This document shows positions 7,748-16,894 of a stretch of DNA of 32,070 nt, piece after piece. The stretch's first letter is position 1. Every line of letters begins with the position of its first letter. This stretch comes from Candidatus Fermentibacterota bacterium. Lineage in GTDB: Bacteria > Fermentibacterota > Fermentibacteria > Fermentibacterales > JCC-6. Below the pieces are notes generated by a model that saw only the letters and a list, made by a program, of their open reading frames with translations, searched no databases and was not told the origin of the DNA. The stretch spans positions 1-32,070 of the forward strand of contig QNDS01000010.1 in assembly GCA_003644925.1 (NCBI GenBank), in the 5' to 3' direction. The position numbers and the translations under genes were made by a program.

Positions 7748-9034
7748 ATGTCTGGTGGTAACTTCAATCCATTCAGGATGGCGCAGGAGCAGTTCGATAA
7801 AGTAGCTGACTACCTGGATCTTGATGATGGTGCAAGGGGGTTACTGAGAAATCCCATGCGGGAGTATCATTTCAATATTCCTGTTCGTATGGATGACGGC
7901 TCAGTTAAGGTGTTCAGGGGGTTCCGGTGCCAGCATAACGATGCCAGAGGACCATGTAAGGGTGGAATAAGATTTCACCCCCAGGAGACTATTGATACTG
8001 TCAGGGCATTATCCATGTGGATGACCTGGAAATGTTCGGTTGTGGACATTCCTCTCGGCGGCGGAAAGGGAGGAGTTATCTGTGATCCTCATAACCTTTC
8101 CATGCGTGAGCAGGAGCTGATCTGCAGAGGCTGGGTCCGACAGCTTGCCCGAAACATCGGACCCCTTCAGGACATTCCGGCTCCCGATGTAATGACAAGT
8201 CCCCAGCATATGCTCTGGATGATGGACGAATACGAAGCTATTACGGGTGCTCAATATCCCGGTGTGATCACAGGAAAGCCGGTAGGCATGGGCGGTAGTC
8301 TCGGCAGAACAGAGGCTACTGGTTTTGGTCTGATCTTTACAGTAAGGGAAGCTCTCAAGCAGATGAATATCAGGCCTGGGGACACAACGGCAAGTTTTCA
8401 GGGATTCGGTAACGTTTCACAGTACGCCATCAAGCTTTACAACCAGCTTGGGGGAACTGTGATCTGTGTATCCTCCTGGGACCAGGCTGACCAGAAGGCG
8501 TATGCCTTCCGCAGGAAAGATGGAATAGATCTTGACGAACTTCTCTCCATAACTGACAAGTTCGGCGGTATAGACAAGCAGAAGGCAGTTGATCTCGGAT
8601 ACGACATCCTCGATGGGGATGAGTGGATAGAACAGGACGTGGATATTCTTTTGCCGTGTGCCCTTGAGAACCAGATCAATGGGGAGACTGCCAACAGGAT
8701 AAGCAGCAGGGTGAAAATTATCGGTGAAGGAGCCAATGGTCCTACCACTCCCGAGGCGGACAAGATCATCGAGGAGAAAGGTATCTTCGATATACCCGAT
8801 TTCCTTGCCAATGCCGGCGGGGTAACCTGCTCATACTTCGAGCAGGTCCAGAACAACATGAATTACTACTGGACAAAGGATGAAGTACTGGGCAAACTTG
8901 ATCAGAAGATGACTGAGGCATTTGTTGCCGTCAGTGAACTTGCCTCCAAGAACAATCTCTATATGCGTGACGCTGCCTACATAATAAGCGTCAGCAAGGT
9001 GGTTGAGGCCTGCAGGGCCAGAGGCTGGATATAG
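7748..9034 (+). CDS. gdhA: Glu/Leu/Phe/Val family glutamate dehydrogenase
   Basis: 428 aa; RGFRCQHNDARGPCKGGIRFHP, MTWKCSVVDIPLGGGKGG, IPAPDVMTSPQHMLWMMDEY, SFQGFGNVSQYA, EGANGPTTPEAD are characteristic. Confidence 0.95.
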   Translation: MSGGNFNPFRMAQEQFDKVADYLDLDDGARGLLRNPMREYHFNIPVRMDDGSVKVFRGFRCQHNDARGPCKGGIRFHPQETIDTVRALSMWMTWKCSVVDIPLGGGKGGVICDPHNLSMREQELICRGWVRQLARNIGPLQDIPAPDVMTSPQHMLWMMDEYEAITGAQYPGVITGKPVGMGGSLGRTEATGFGLIFTVREALKQMNIRPGDTTASFQGFGNVSQYAIKLYNQLGGTVICVSSWDQADQKAYAFRRKDGIDLDELLSITDKFGGIDKQKAVDLGYDILDGDEWIEQDVDILLPCALENQINGETANRISSRVKIIGEGANGPTTPEADKIIEEKGIFDIPDFLANAGGVTCSYFEQVQNNMNYYWTKDEVLGKLDQKMTEAFVAVSELASKNNLYMRDAAYIISVSKVVEACRARGWI

Positions 9035-9056
9035 ATTCCGTTCTGATATGAAGAAG

Positions 9057-9088
9057 GGCGCCTGTTTACATCAGGCGCCTTTTTTTTA
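9057..9088 (+). terminator. Rho-independent terminator of gdhA
   Basis: GGCGCCTG-tttacat-CAGGCGCC followed by TTTTTTTT. Confidence 0.9.
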
Positions 9089-9101
9089 TTTATCGGTTAA
9101 T

Positions 9102-9962
9102 ATGGCAAATTGTTTATTCTGCTCGGATTTGCATGGAAGAACCCGCCGTTACGGGAAACTGTTCCGGGTGATAAGGGATGAGGAACCCGATGCGGTCTTT
9201 CTAGGAGGTGATCTGCTTCCCGGAGCTGTTCAGATCTTTTCAGCGAATTTTCCTCATAATAATTTTGTTACCGATTACCTCGCGGGTGAACTTACACGAA
9301 TCAGGGAGGATCAGGGAACAGCCTATCCGGAGATCTTCCTGATACTTGGAAATGATGATGGACGTTGCGAAGAGACTGCGATTATTGACGCAGAGGAACG
9401 CGGACTGTGGCATTACGTCCATAACAGGAAGCTCAGCCTGGGCTCGTTTCAGATCTACGGTTACTCCTTTGTACCTCCATCACCGTTCAGGCTGAAGGAC
9501 TGGGAGAAATATGATGTGTCCAGATACGTTGATCCCGGGTGTGTTCCTCCGGAGGATGGAATCCACACGGTGCCGGTATCGGATTATGAAATGCGCTATT
9601 CCACCATCAGTGATGACCTTGAGGTTCTTACGGATGGAGATGATCTTTCACGGTCAATAATGCTGTTCCATTCCCCGCCTTACAGGACGAATCTGGATCG
9701 GGCTGCACTGGACGGCAGGATGATCGACCATGCTCCTCTGGATGTCCATGTGGGGAGTATTGCCATTCAAAGGTTCATTAAGAGAAAACAGCCTCTTATC
9801 ACCCTTCACGGGCATATTCATGAATCCTCCAGGATCACCGGTAGCTGGATGGACAGAGAAGGAGGGACATTCATGTTCAGTGCGGCTCACGACGGCCCCG
9901 AGCTTGCTCTTATCAGATTCGATCCGGATGATCCCGAGTCGGCAACAAGGGAGCTGCTCTAA
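9102..9962 (+). CDS. Calcineurin-like metallophosphoesterase
   Basis: MANCLFCSDLHGR, AVFLGGDLLPG, LILGNDDG, LITLHGHIHES metallophosphoesterase motifs. Start set at ATG 9102 because the ORF-track start (9003) reads through the gdhA terminator. Confidence 0.85.
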   Translation: MANCLFCSDLHGRTRRYGKLFRVIRDEEPDAVFLGGDLLPGAVQIFSANFPHNNFVTDYLAGELTRIREDQGTAYPEIFLILGNDDGRCEETAIIDAEERGLWHYVHNRKLSLGSFQIYGYSFVPPSPFRLKDWEKYDVSRYVDPGCVPPEDGIHTVPVSDYEMRYSTISDDLEVLTDGDDLSRSIMLFHSPPYRTNLDRAALDGRMIDHAPLDVHVGSIAIQRFIKRKQPLITLHGHIHESSRITGSWMDREGGTFMFSAAHDGPELALIRFDPDDPESATRELL

Positions 9963-12900
9963 TCCTTTTTTTCCTTCATTGCAAGCGGGCGGGCGGGATC
10001 AGCTACTGAACCTATCTTGATAGCATAGGACTGTTTCTTCTTTATATCGCTGTCCGTAATGATGTGTACATCAAGAAGGTGTTCCGTTTTGAAACCGGTC
10101 CTGATGTAGTTTATCTCACATAGACAGACATCCCAACCGTGGAGATATGATGCCAGCAGTTCACGGCTTCTATCGTCGCTGTTCGTATGGATCAGAAGGT
10201 CTATGTCACTGCATGGACCTGCGGTTGCGTTCTTGGTGCTTCCGAAGAGGTAGATGCCCTTGACACCGTATTTATCCGGATCGATCTCCGAAGCCAGGTT
10301 TTCAGCCATTCGCTGTCTCCACAACCAGTGTTCATCAGGGTTGGAAACAGAGGTCAAGCGGGTATGCGGAAGCAGACCGGACTCTTCCTGACTGGAATCA
10401 TCCTCTGACACAAGATATGCAATGGCCTCGCCTTCGTCCCCACTCATCGCGATTCTCAGAATCCTCCCTCCCGTACTTGCTTTCACATCTATAACCTTCA
10501 CTACATGGTTCAGGTCGGTGCAGTCCGGAAGGAGTTGGCACAGAGCATTCTCACTCTCTTCAAAGAACTCTCTTTTGAAGATAACATTGCCTTCATCAGG
10601 ATAAAGAGGCAGATAGCGTATACCGGCTTCCACAAGATCCTGGAAGAAATGTGTTCCAAAGGAGAGATCCGGTACGTAGCTTCCCTTCCGGAATGCCATT
10701 TCTATGAGGGCTGCAGTATTATTGATATCGGAGTAGGTTACCTGTACGCCAAGCTTTATATCACCTCGGCTGCCCCATCTTCCCGGTCCCATAAGGACGA
10801 AGCTCTTCTTCGAAAGGATACTGTTCAATCTGCCTACGGTTTTTCCGACAGCTACCAGATCCTTCATTTCCTTCAGGCTGTCATACTCCATGGGATCCAC
10901 ATAAACTATATGCGCAATCTCGCGGATGAATCCGTCCGAGATATACTTATCAGCTGTAAAGAGAATATCATCCGGTTCCGGCCGTTCGGTAAGGTGAACA
11001 GCTTCAGTCTGTTCCCAGGAGCTCTGAGCCCTGCATTGAAGCAGATACAGGTTTTCACCATCGGCGGCGAACTCTATATCCACAGGGAAACCGCATTCCT
11101 TTTCCAGAAGAGCAAGGAGGTGTCTCATCGTTTTAAGAAAACCTGTTTTCGGGCTAAGCAGTCCTTCAAAGGTTGGAATCACAAAATCATTCTCGAAATC
11201 CGTTAGCCTGTTGACCTGTCTGATCATTCCATCTTTGTGGGCAGAGAATATTCTTGTGACCTGAGGATATTGCGACCCGTATTCCCGGATGATATCCTCC
11301 ACCTTTACCGTTTCAATCCGCTCCTCTTCCAGGTTGATCACATCCATGAATTTAGGGGCATATCTTACTGTTTCGTCCACGCTTGTGTTTACCCTGAGTC
11401 CGGGCTGTCCCGGAGCCGCCAGCACCGGGAAATCATCACCCAGGCGGTCTACAGCACGTGTCCCGAGACCCGGCACAAGTCTTATCAATCCATCTTTTGT
11501 CCTGATCCTTGCGGACCACCGGAATTCGTTCCTGCTGAAAGCTACCCCGCCGTAAGCGGGGAAATAGTACTTCCCGACCTTTGTGCCGATCACCTGCTGG
11601 ATCAGAATACCCATCTCCTCCTGGAAATCCAGCAGATTCCGCTCGTTCCTGTACTCGATAGCATCGGGGCCGAACATGGAGGCATACACTTCGGCAATTG
11701 CGTCCATGAGGGCTTCCAACCGTTCTTTTTTTGTACCCTTATTCGCGATGAACAGACTTTTGTATTTTCCGCTGAAGGCTGCTTCTATACTATCTTCAAG
11801 GAGGCTTGAACTTCGCACGATCAGAGGGTAATCACCGATCGAATCAAGTGTCATGGAGAGTCCCTGTGTCATCTCGGGGCTGAAAGCGCAATTCTTGAAG
11901 AGCTGGATCAGATTCGGGTACTCCAGCCTGATTTCACCCAGATATCTGTATCTGTATTCAAGGAGCTCTTCAAGGCGGTTGTGATGAACGAAATCGAGTA
12001 TTCCGTCGCTGCAGACATACCATGTTTCAGGGGTTCTGATTTCGGCGAGCAGCGGATCATCACTGCCTGCATTCTTGATTATCTTTTCAGCCATGAACAG
12101 TCCCGCGCCCTTCCCTCCAAGCTGTCCGTGACTTCTGGCGGGAATGATCAGGGAATTCGTCAGCTGATAGAAATCCTTGATTGAGATCAATTCTTTAAGA
12201 CGGCTTATATAGTCAAGCCTTCTGCTTACCAGCCTTCTTATCAGGGATACCTTCAGAGCATTCAGAACCGGTTTCGAAAGGGTCGCTTCCTCAGTTACAA
12301 TTCCCTTGTGGTCATCCATGGCCTGCAATATTTCGGGAAGAGAGCTGGCATGGTCATCCAGTACGTTGATAAGATGTTCTATCCTGTTCTCCCCGATCCA
12401 CCTCTGAAGCAGGCTAAGTATTTGCTCATCGCTTAAATCCCTTCCTGCGATAGAAAAGATTTCCTCAACAAGTTCGAAGCTGATATCGAACTGCTGTCTT
12501 GGGATCGGCTGGTTGATACCCAGATGGTCAAGGTCAGCATCCTGAGTGGAGGTCTGGCCAGCAAATCTGTTCAGCAGAGCCGTGGCATCGGTTATCCCTA
12601 TGAAGCTCATATAATTCAGAAGTCTTCTGGATAGCGTCTGGTATAGCTTCCTGTCCGTAATGAGAAGCATATCCAGAATAGCTCTCCAGGATTCTGATCC
12701 GTTTCGTACGTCGGAACTATCGGTGTCTTCCCCCTCGAACATCTGGGAAAGGCTGTCATGCAGAATTGTATGGCTTATTCTTCGGGCCAGCGTCTTTATC
12801 AGCTTTTTCTCTTCTTCAAGGAATGCACTGCCCTTCTCCAGTTCGGGTGCCCGGGCGGGATAGGAAACGGATATCTGCCCGACGATGCTGTCGTTGATAA

Positions 12901-13159
12901 CCAGATTCTCCGAGAGTTCAGGTCCACCCTCATGGTATGCTGTCGATGTATACTCATTGTTCCTGTAGATTATCCTGGCTCTGCAGTGAGCAGGGCTGTA
13001 CCAGCCCTGAGGCATAGATTCCGCGACCGCCTGAAGTTTCTTCTCGAGGGGGACATCGCTCATCAGGATTTCATCAGCCATATACAGACAATTAAGTTCC
13101 TTTGCTCTCTCCCGGAGGGAGTTCACCAGTATTTGAGAGTCACTTCCCTTATCAGTCAT
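9959..13159 (-). CDS. PEP/pyruvate-binding (PPDK_N-like) protein with N-terminal sensor-like region and C-terminal nucleotidyltransferase
   Basis: 1066 aa; N-terminal RERAKELNCLYMADEIL; ATP-grasp motifs LIVRSSSLLEDSIEAAFSGKY and FPVDIEFAADGENLYLLQCRAQS; GPGRWGS...GTHFF domain; C-terminal GIYLFGSTKN...SDIDLLIH nucleotidyltransferase motif. Confidence 0.85.
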   Translation of the reverse strand: MTDKGSDSQILVNSLRERAKELNCLYMADEILMSDVPLEKKLQAVAESMPQGWYSPAHCRARIIYRNNEYTSTAYHEGGPELSENLVINDSIVGQISVSYPARAPELEKGSAFLEEEKKLIKTLARRISHTILHDSLSQMFEGEDTDSSDVRNGSESWRAILDMLLITDRKLYQTLSRRLLNYMSFIGITDATALLNRFAGQTSTQDADLDHLGINQPIPRQQFDISFELVEEIFSIAGRDLSDEQILSLLQRWIGENRIEHLINVLDDHASSLPEILQAMDDHKGIVTEEATLSKPVLNALKVSLIRRLVSRRLDYISRLKELISIKDFYQLTNSLIIPARSHGQLGGKGAGLFMAEKIIKNAGSDDPLLAEIRTPETWYVCSDGILDFVHHNRLEELLEYRYRYLGEIRLEYPNLIQLFKNCAFSPEMTQGLSMTLDSIGDYPLIVRSSSLLEDSIEAAFSGKYKSLFIANKGTKKERLEALMDAIAEVYASMFGPDAIEYRNERNLLDFQEEMGILIQQVIGTKVGKYYFPAYGGVAFSRNEFRWSARIRTKDGLIRLVPGLGTRAVDRLGDDFPVLAAPGQPGLRVNTSVDETVRYAPKFMDVINLEEERIETVKVEDIIREYGSQYPQVTRIFSAHKDGMIRQVNRLTDFENDFVIPTFEGLLSPKTGFLKTMRHLLALLEKECGFPVDIEFAADGENLYLLQCRAQSSWEQTEAVHLTERPEPDDILFTADKYISDGFIREIAHIVYVDPMEYDSLKEMKDLVAVGKTVGRLNSILSKKSFVLMGPGRWGSRGDIKLGVQVTYSDINNTAALIEMAFRKGSYVPDLSFGTHFFQDLVEAGIRYLPLYPDEGNVIFKREFFEESENALCQLLPDCTDLNHVVKVIDVKASTGGRILRIAMSGDEGEAIAYLVSEDDSSQEESGLLPHTRLTSVSNPDEHWLWRQRMAENLASEIDPDKYGVKGIYLFGSTKNATAGPCSDIDLLIHTNSDDRSRELLASYLHGWDVCLCEINYIRTGFKTEHLLDVHIITDSDIKKKQSYAIKIGSVADPARPLAMKEKKD

Positions 13160-14844
13160 TTCAGTACTACCCCCAATCCTTTTCTGCCATCAATTTTTAC
13201 TGTTACTCCCTCTTCTATTTTCAGACAGCGGATATGTTCTGTCTCATGCACAATTTCACTTCCATCACTGATAATGTCCAGGTTAACCGGACCGTCAAGC
13301 GGTTCGTTCACAGAAAGATAACCCACGCCGAAACTGGAGAGATTGTGGAAAAAATGTGATCCCTGACTGAGTTCAACCCGCATTCTCGGTCCGGAGATCT
13401 CGATCATAGCTTCAGCGCCGGATATATGTCCCCAGGTTACAGGTATACCGAGCCATGGATCGGAGCTTCCCCAGCGGCCATAACCGATCAGCAGATACCC
13501 TTGGTTCTCTTTTGAGAGCTTCCTGTTAATTCCCGCAATCTCCGTTGCGATCTGCCTGGTTTTTGATGTGCTGAAAGATTCAGGCTTAACGTATACAACG
13601 TACTTTATTTCCTTAATGCCGTTGCCAAGAGCCCGGCGGGAGAAGGCCACAGTTCTCGCTCCCCGGATTTCCGCTTCCGGTATGTCCACCTCCTCTCTGA
13701 ATGAGGCTATGGGCCTAACCTGAAGCAGTCCGAGCGATGCGTCTTCCGATCGTCCCGGTCCCGTGACAGCGAATTCAATTTCCACAGGTCCATCCGCTTC
13801 TTCCGAGCATAGTTCAAGAACAGCGCGAACAGCATCGTTGAGGGGAATTACACGATCATCAAGAACCGGTGCGAAGTTAACCACTTTGGGGCCTTCTCTG
13901 CCGGTTCCGTGTACGAACCTGTCAGATTCAGGCAGATATGTTGATGCTACCAGCTTAAGCGTGTCATCGTAGTCAGCGTCTGCAAGAGGGGATGATATCA
14001 TGTACTCGGTTTCCGCAACAGGATCGTAAACAGTGATCTTTTCCATGTTTACCGCCCAGAACGTACTCTGAGTTCCTTTGAGAATATCGCCGGCTGAACC
14101 GAATGGAGGGGGCGCCTTGGGATTGGCGGGACTGTAGCTCCAGCAGAGCCCTCCGTCAACAATGCTCTTTCCGAGGCCAAGGGCCAGACTCACTACTCCA
14201 TCGGAAGGATTCGCTTTCCCGAATGCATAGTAGTTGAACGAGCGCGCCACTCCGGATATCAAGGGGTAGAACCTGTTGCCGTATCTCCTTCCGACTACTT
14301 TCTGAAGGATTACTGCCATCGTCTCTTCGGAGGCGGAGCCGCCTATCCCTCTGTGAAATTCCCTAGAATCACTGAAGTATGTGCTGGCCCAGACAAGTTT
14401 AACAGCTTCTATCAGTTTTCTGAAGCGTATCTCGTCCGACGGCTGATTGTTCGGGATCATTTTTGTCTGATATATACCGGCCAGTGGAGATTTTAGATCA
14501 TCCTCCAGGAGGCTTGAAGATCTGACCGCTACCGGTTCACGGGTTTTACCAACGAACTTCCAGAGTTCACCTGTCAGCCTCGGAGACATCTCTCCCCTGA
14601 TAAAAGCCATGGCAATTCTGTCATCAGAATCATTACCTTCAGCATAGGATACGAGATCGTTGCGTTGAACGAAATCCAGGAAGAACTCAGTAGTTATAAC
14701 CGAAAACTCCGGTACGGAAACGTGCATTGGAAACGATGCATTACTCCCGCGATCGAGCAGGCTTTCGATCATGCTCACCAGGCCGGATGCTTTCCCTCCG
14801 ATCCTGCTGTCGCCGTAGAATTCCGTACCTGGAACTTTCCTCAT
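13156..14844 (-). CDS. PEP-synthase-like PPDK_N/ATP-grasp protein without a phospho-His or PEP-binding domain
   Basis: 562 aa; GGKASGL, VAVRSSSLLEDDLKSPLAGIYQT, LLQVRPI (end of PPDK_N), then GYGRWGSSDPWLGIPVTW...SQGSHFFHNL shared with the downstream 1066-aa paralogue; ATGA overlap with it. Confidence 0.82.
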   Translation of the reverse strand: MRKVPGTEFYGDSRIGGKASGLVSMIESLLDRGSNASFPMHVSVPEFSVITTEFFLDFVQRNDLVSYAEGNDSDDRIAMAFIRGEMSPRLTGELWKFVGKTREPVAVRSSSLLEDDLKSPLAGIYQTKMIPNNQPSDEIRFRKLIEAVKLVWASTYFSDSREFHRGIGGSASEETMAVILQKVVGRRYGNRFYPLISGVARSFNYYAFGKANPSDGVVSLALGLGKSIVDGGLCWSYSPANPKAPPPFGSAGDILKGTQSTFWAVNMEKITVYDPVAETEYMISSPLADADYDDTLKLVASTYLPESDRFVHGTGREGPKVVNFAPVLDDRVIPLNDAVRAVLELCSEEADGPVEIEFAVTGPGRSEDASLGLLQVRPIASFREEVDIPEAEIRGARTVAFSRRALGNGIKEIKYVVYVKPESFSTSKTRQIATEIAGINRKLSKENQGYLLIGYGRWGSSDPWLGIPVTWGHISGAEAMIEISGPRMRVELSQGSHFFHNLSSFGVGYLSVNEPLDGPVNLDIISDGSEIVHETEHIRCLKIEEGVTVKIDGRKGLGVVLK

Positions 14845-15111
14845 TCCCGCTTTCCTTTCATGTTTGTTGCAGACAGACCGAAAGTATAACAGGGATCAGA
14901 GCGGGAAGGAAGGAAACCCCCTTATTCGGAAGTTATCGTATATTCAACTGAACCAGACAACCTTCACCTTATGGGTGATGGGGATACATATATGGAACAG
15001 AACCATTGCTTCGAATGTATATACTGTTAACGAATATGATTATGACAGGAACGAGAAGATGTTTGAAACGATAGAAACCGATTCCATTGCTTTTGCAAAG
15101 GGGGAAAATCC

Positions 15112-15780
15112 TTGATTGGACAGGTACTCGGTATCGTAGCCCGGGCCGATATTGTAACAAAGCTCATTCTTATAGTTATTGCTGTTCTCTCCGTCGGATC
15201 CTGGGCTGTGGCCATTGCAAAGATCCGGGAATTCAAGACGATACTCTCCTCTTCAAGAACATTCATGAATGCTCTGAGAACAACCGGAAGGGCGCCGGGC
15301 GGGGATTTCTGGAGCAGAAGCAGCGAAGTCGGACCCCTTGCCAGAATGTACGCCGAGGCGGGCAGGTTCCTTCAGAGAAGGCTTGACAGGGGGGTTGCTG
15401 AACCACTTTCCTCCGAGGAAGTAGGCAGCCTGACAAGCGCCCTCGAACGTGAGGCCGGGGAAGACCTGGCTCAGCGTGAACGTAATATCGGGCTGCTCGC
15501 TACGGTAACAAGTGTTGCGCCCCTGCTGGGGCTGCTTGGGACCGTATGGGGAATACTCTCAAGTTTCATCGGTATGAAGGAACTTGGAGTAGCCGACCTC
15601 AGCGCGGTTGGAGCGGGTATCGCAGCTGCGCTTACAACCACCGTTGCGGGACTTCTTGCAGCCATACCTGCAAATATCTTCCATAACTTCGTTGTGGGCA
15701 GGCTGAATTCTCTGGCGGGAGACATGGACAGATTTCTTTCAGAACTGGTTGATGTATGCAGGAGGGGAAGCCTGGAATGA
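15112..15780 (+). CDS. tolQ: TolQ / MotA-ExbB proton channel family protein
   Basis: 222 aa, TTG start; APLLGLLGTVWGILSSFIGM and AAALTTTVAGLLAAIPANIFHNFVVGRL typical; first gene of a tol-pal cluster. Confidence 0.93.
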   Translation: MIGQVLGIVARADIVTKLILIVIAVLSVGSWAVAIAKIREFKTILSSSRTFMNALRTTGRAPGGDFWSRSSEVGPLARMYAEAGRFLQRRLDRGVAEPLSSEEVGSLTSALEREAGEDLAQRERNIGLLATVTSVAPLLGLLGTVWGILSSFIGMKELGVADLSAVGAGIAAALTTTVAGLLAAIPANIFHNFVVGRLNSLAGDMDRFLSELVDVCRRGSLE

Positions 15781-16199
15781 TCAAAACCAGGTACAAACAG
15801 TTCTCCAGTATCAATATCACCAACCTGGTGGATGTTACCCTTGTCCTTCTGGTGATATTCATGCTGACCTCACCTGTTATGCAGAGGAGCGCAGACATTT
15901 CTCCCCCCGCGTCAAATGAGGGAAGAGTTCTAAGCAACCTCGATCCCTCCGAGTCGCTTGTGGTCGAAATAGACGCGTACGGTAATCTGTCCGTTTCTGG
16001 TGAAGCGGTTCTTATGGAGGATCTTTCCTCCCTGGCGGAGGCTGCTTATGCATCGGGCAGATCTGAAGCTTTCGTTCGGGCTGACCGTGATGTCAGATAT
16101 GAAGTGGTAGCCAATGCCCTTACAAAACTTGGCAGCGGAGGATACCTGAACATCGGGCTTATTCAGGAAAGCACAGGTAACAACAGTGAAATTCACTGA
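15777..16199 (+). CDS. tolR: TolR / ExbD biopolymer transport protein
   Basis: ININNLVD-like SSINITNLVDVTLVLLVIFMLTSPVMQ; ATGA overlap with tolQ stop supports start at 15777 (ORF track starts at 15756). Confidence 0.9.
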   Translation: MIKTRYKQFSSINITNLVDVTLVLLVIFMLTSPVMQRSADISPPASNEGRVLSNLDPSESLVVEIDAYGNLSVSGEAVLMEDLSSLAEAAYASGRSEAFVRADRDVRYEVVANALTKLGSGGYLNIGLIQESTGNNSEIH

Positions 16200-16893
16200 T
16201 ACAGAAGATCACGGTTCAAACAGATATTCACCACGCAGGTTTGATTACATTCTTGCCGGTGCAGGGCACCTTGTTATTCTGGTTATCGGTCTGATCACTT
16301 TCTCAAGCAGTGCCCTTGCGCCCACTGGAGGCGATGATGCTGTAATGGTAACAATGATAACTACAGCTTCCGCTGAAGAAGTCTCTCCAGCTGAGATTCC
16401 TGAAGAGATCCAGGAGGAGATTACAGAGGAGATCCCGGAAGAGATTCCTGAAGAGATCCAGGAGGAGATTACAGAGGAGATCCCGGAAGAGATTCCTGAA
16501 GAGATTCCTGAAGAAATCCAGGAAGAGATTCCCGAGGAAATTCCGCATGAGATTCCAACGGAGGAGAATCCTGCTCTGGACGAGGATTTTGCTTCCGTCA
16601 GCGGTGGGGGGGCAGCGGGGGCTGGCGCTCCGGGACCGGGAACCTACGAATCCAGAGTATTCAATGCCGTAAGAAGGGAATACAGGACATCAGTGGAACC
16701 CGAGCGATCCTACAGGATAATCCTGACCGTTGACCCCGACGGTACTACTACTGTTGAAGTAGTCAGGAAGAGCGGCACATCAGCCTTTGACAGAGCTGTA
16801 GAGAACGCCTTGCGCATAGCGCAGATTCCTCCCATGCCGCCGGGACGCAGCAATCCCGCGGTGATAAACATTGAATTCATAGGACCGGAGTAA
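16186..16893 (+). CDS. TonB/TolA-like energy-transducing protein with Glu/Pro/Ile repeat linker
   Basis: 235 aa, GTG start; N-terminal TM, EIPEEIQEEITEEIPEEI repeats, C-terminal TonB/TolA domain (YRIILTVDPDGTTTVEVVRKSGTSAFDRAVENALRIAQIPPMPPG). Confidence 0.87.
   Translation: MKFTDTEDHGSNRYSPRRFDYILAGAGHLVILVIGLITFSSSALAPTGGDDAVMVTMITTASAEEVSPAEIPEEIQEEITEEIPEEIPEEIQEEITEEIPEEIPEEIPEEIQEEIPEEIPHEIPTEENPALDEDFASVSGGGAAGAGAPGPGTYESRVFNAVRREYRTSVEPERSYRIILTVDPDGTTTVEVVRKSGTSAFDRAVENALRIAQIPPMPPGRSNPAVINIEFIGPE
16393..16488 (+). repeat. Tandem 48-bp repeat, two perfect copies, followed by degenerate units
   Basis: gagattcctgaagagatccaggaggagattacagaggagatcccggaa at 16393-16440 and 16441-16488, then partial/degenerate copies to about 16560. 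Confidence 0.95.
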
Positions 16894-16894
16894 A

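Noticed and set aside
9003-9101. N-terminal 33-aa extension of the metallophosphoesterase in the ORF track
   Set aside because: It overlaps the gdhA 3' end and the gdhA terminator hairpin; ATG 9102 is the more plausible start.
10505-11809. Plus-strand ORFs of 233 and 190 aa (10505-11206, 11237-11809)
   Set aside because: Antisense to the well-supported 1066-aa PPDK_N-like gene; low-complexity shadow translations without recognisable domains.
12758-13359. Plus-strand ORFs spanning the junction of the two ATP-grasp genes
   Set aside because: Antisense to two clear coding frames; no RBS or motif support.
14864-15115. 83-aa ORF between the divergent ATP-grasp and tolQ genes
   Set aside because: Composition and lack of motifs look noncoding; region more likely holds divergent promoters.
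16303-16548. Minus-strand 81-aa ORF with FRNLFRDLLCNLLLDL repeats
   Set aside because: Shadow of the EIPEEIQEEI tandem repeats in the TonB-like gene; repetitive pattern explained by the plus strand.
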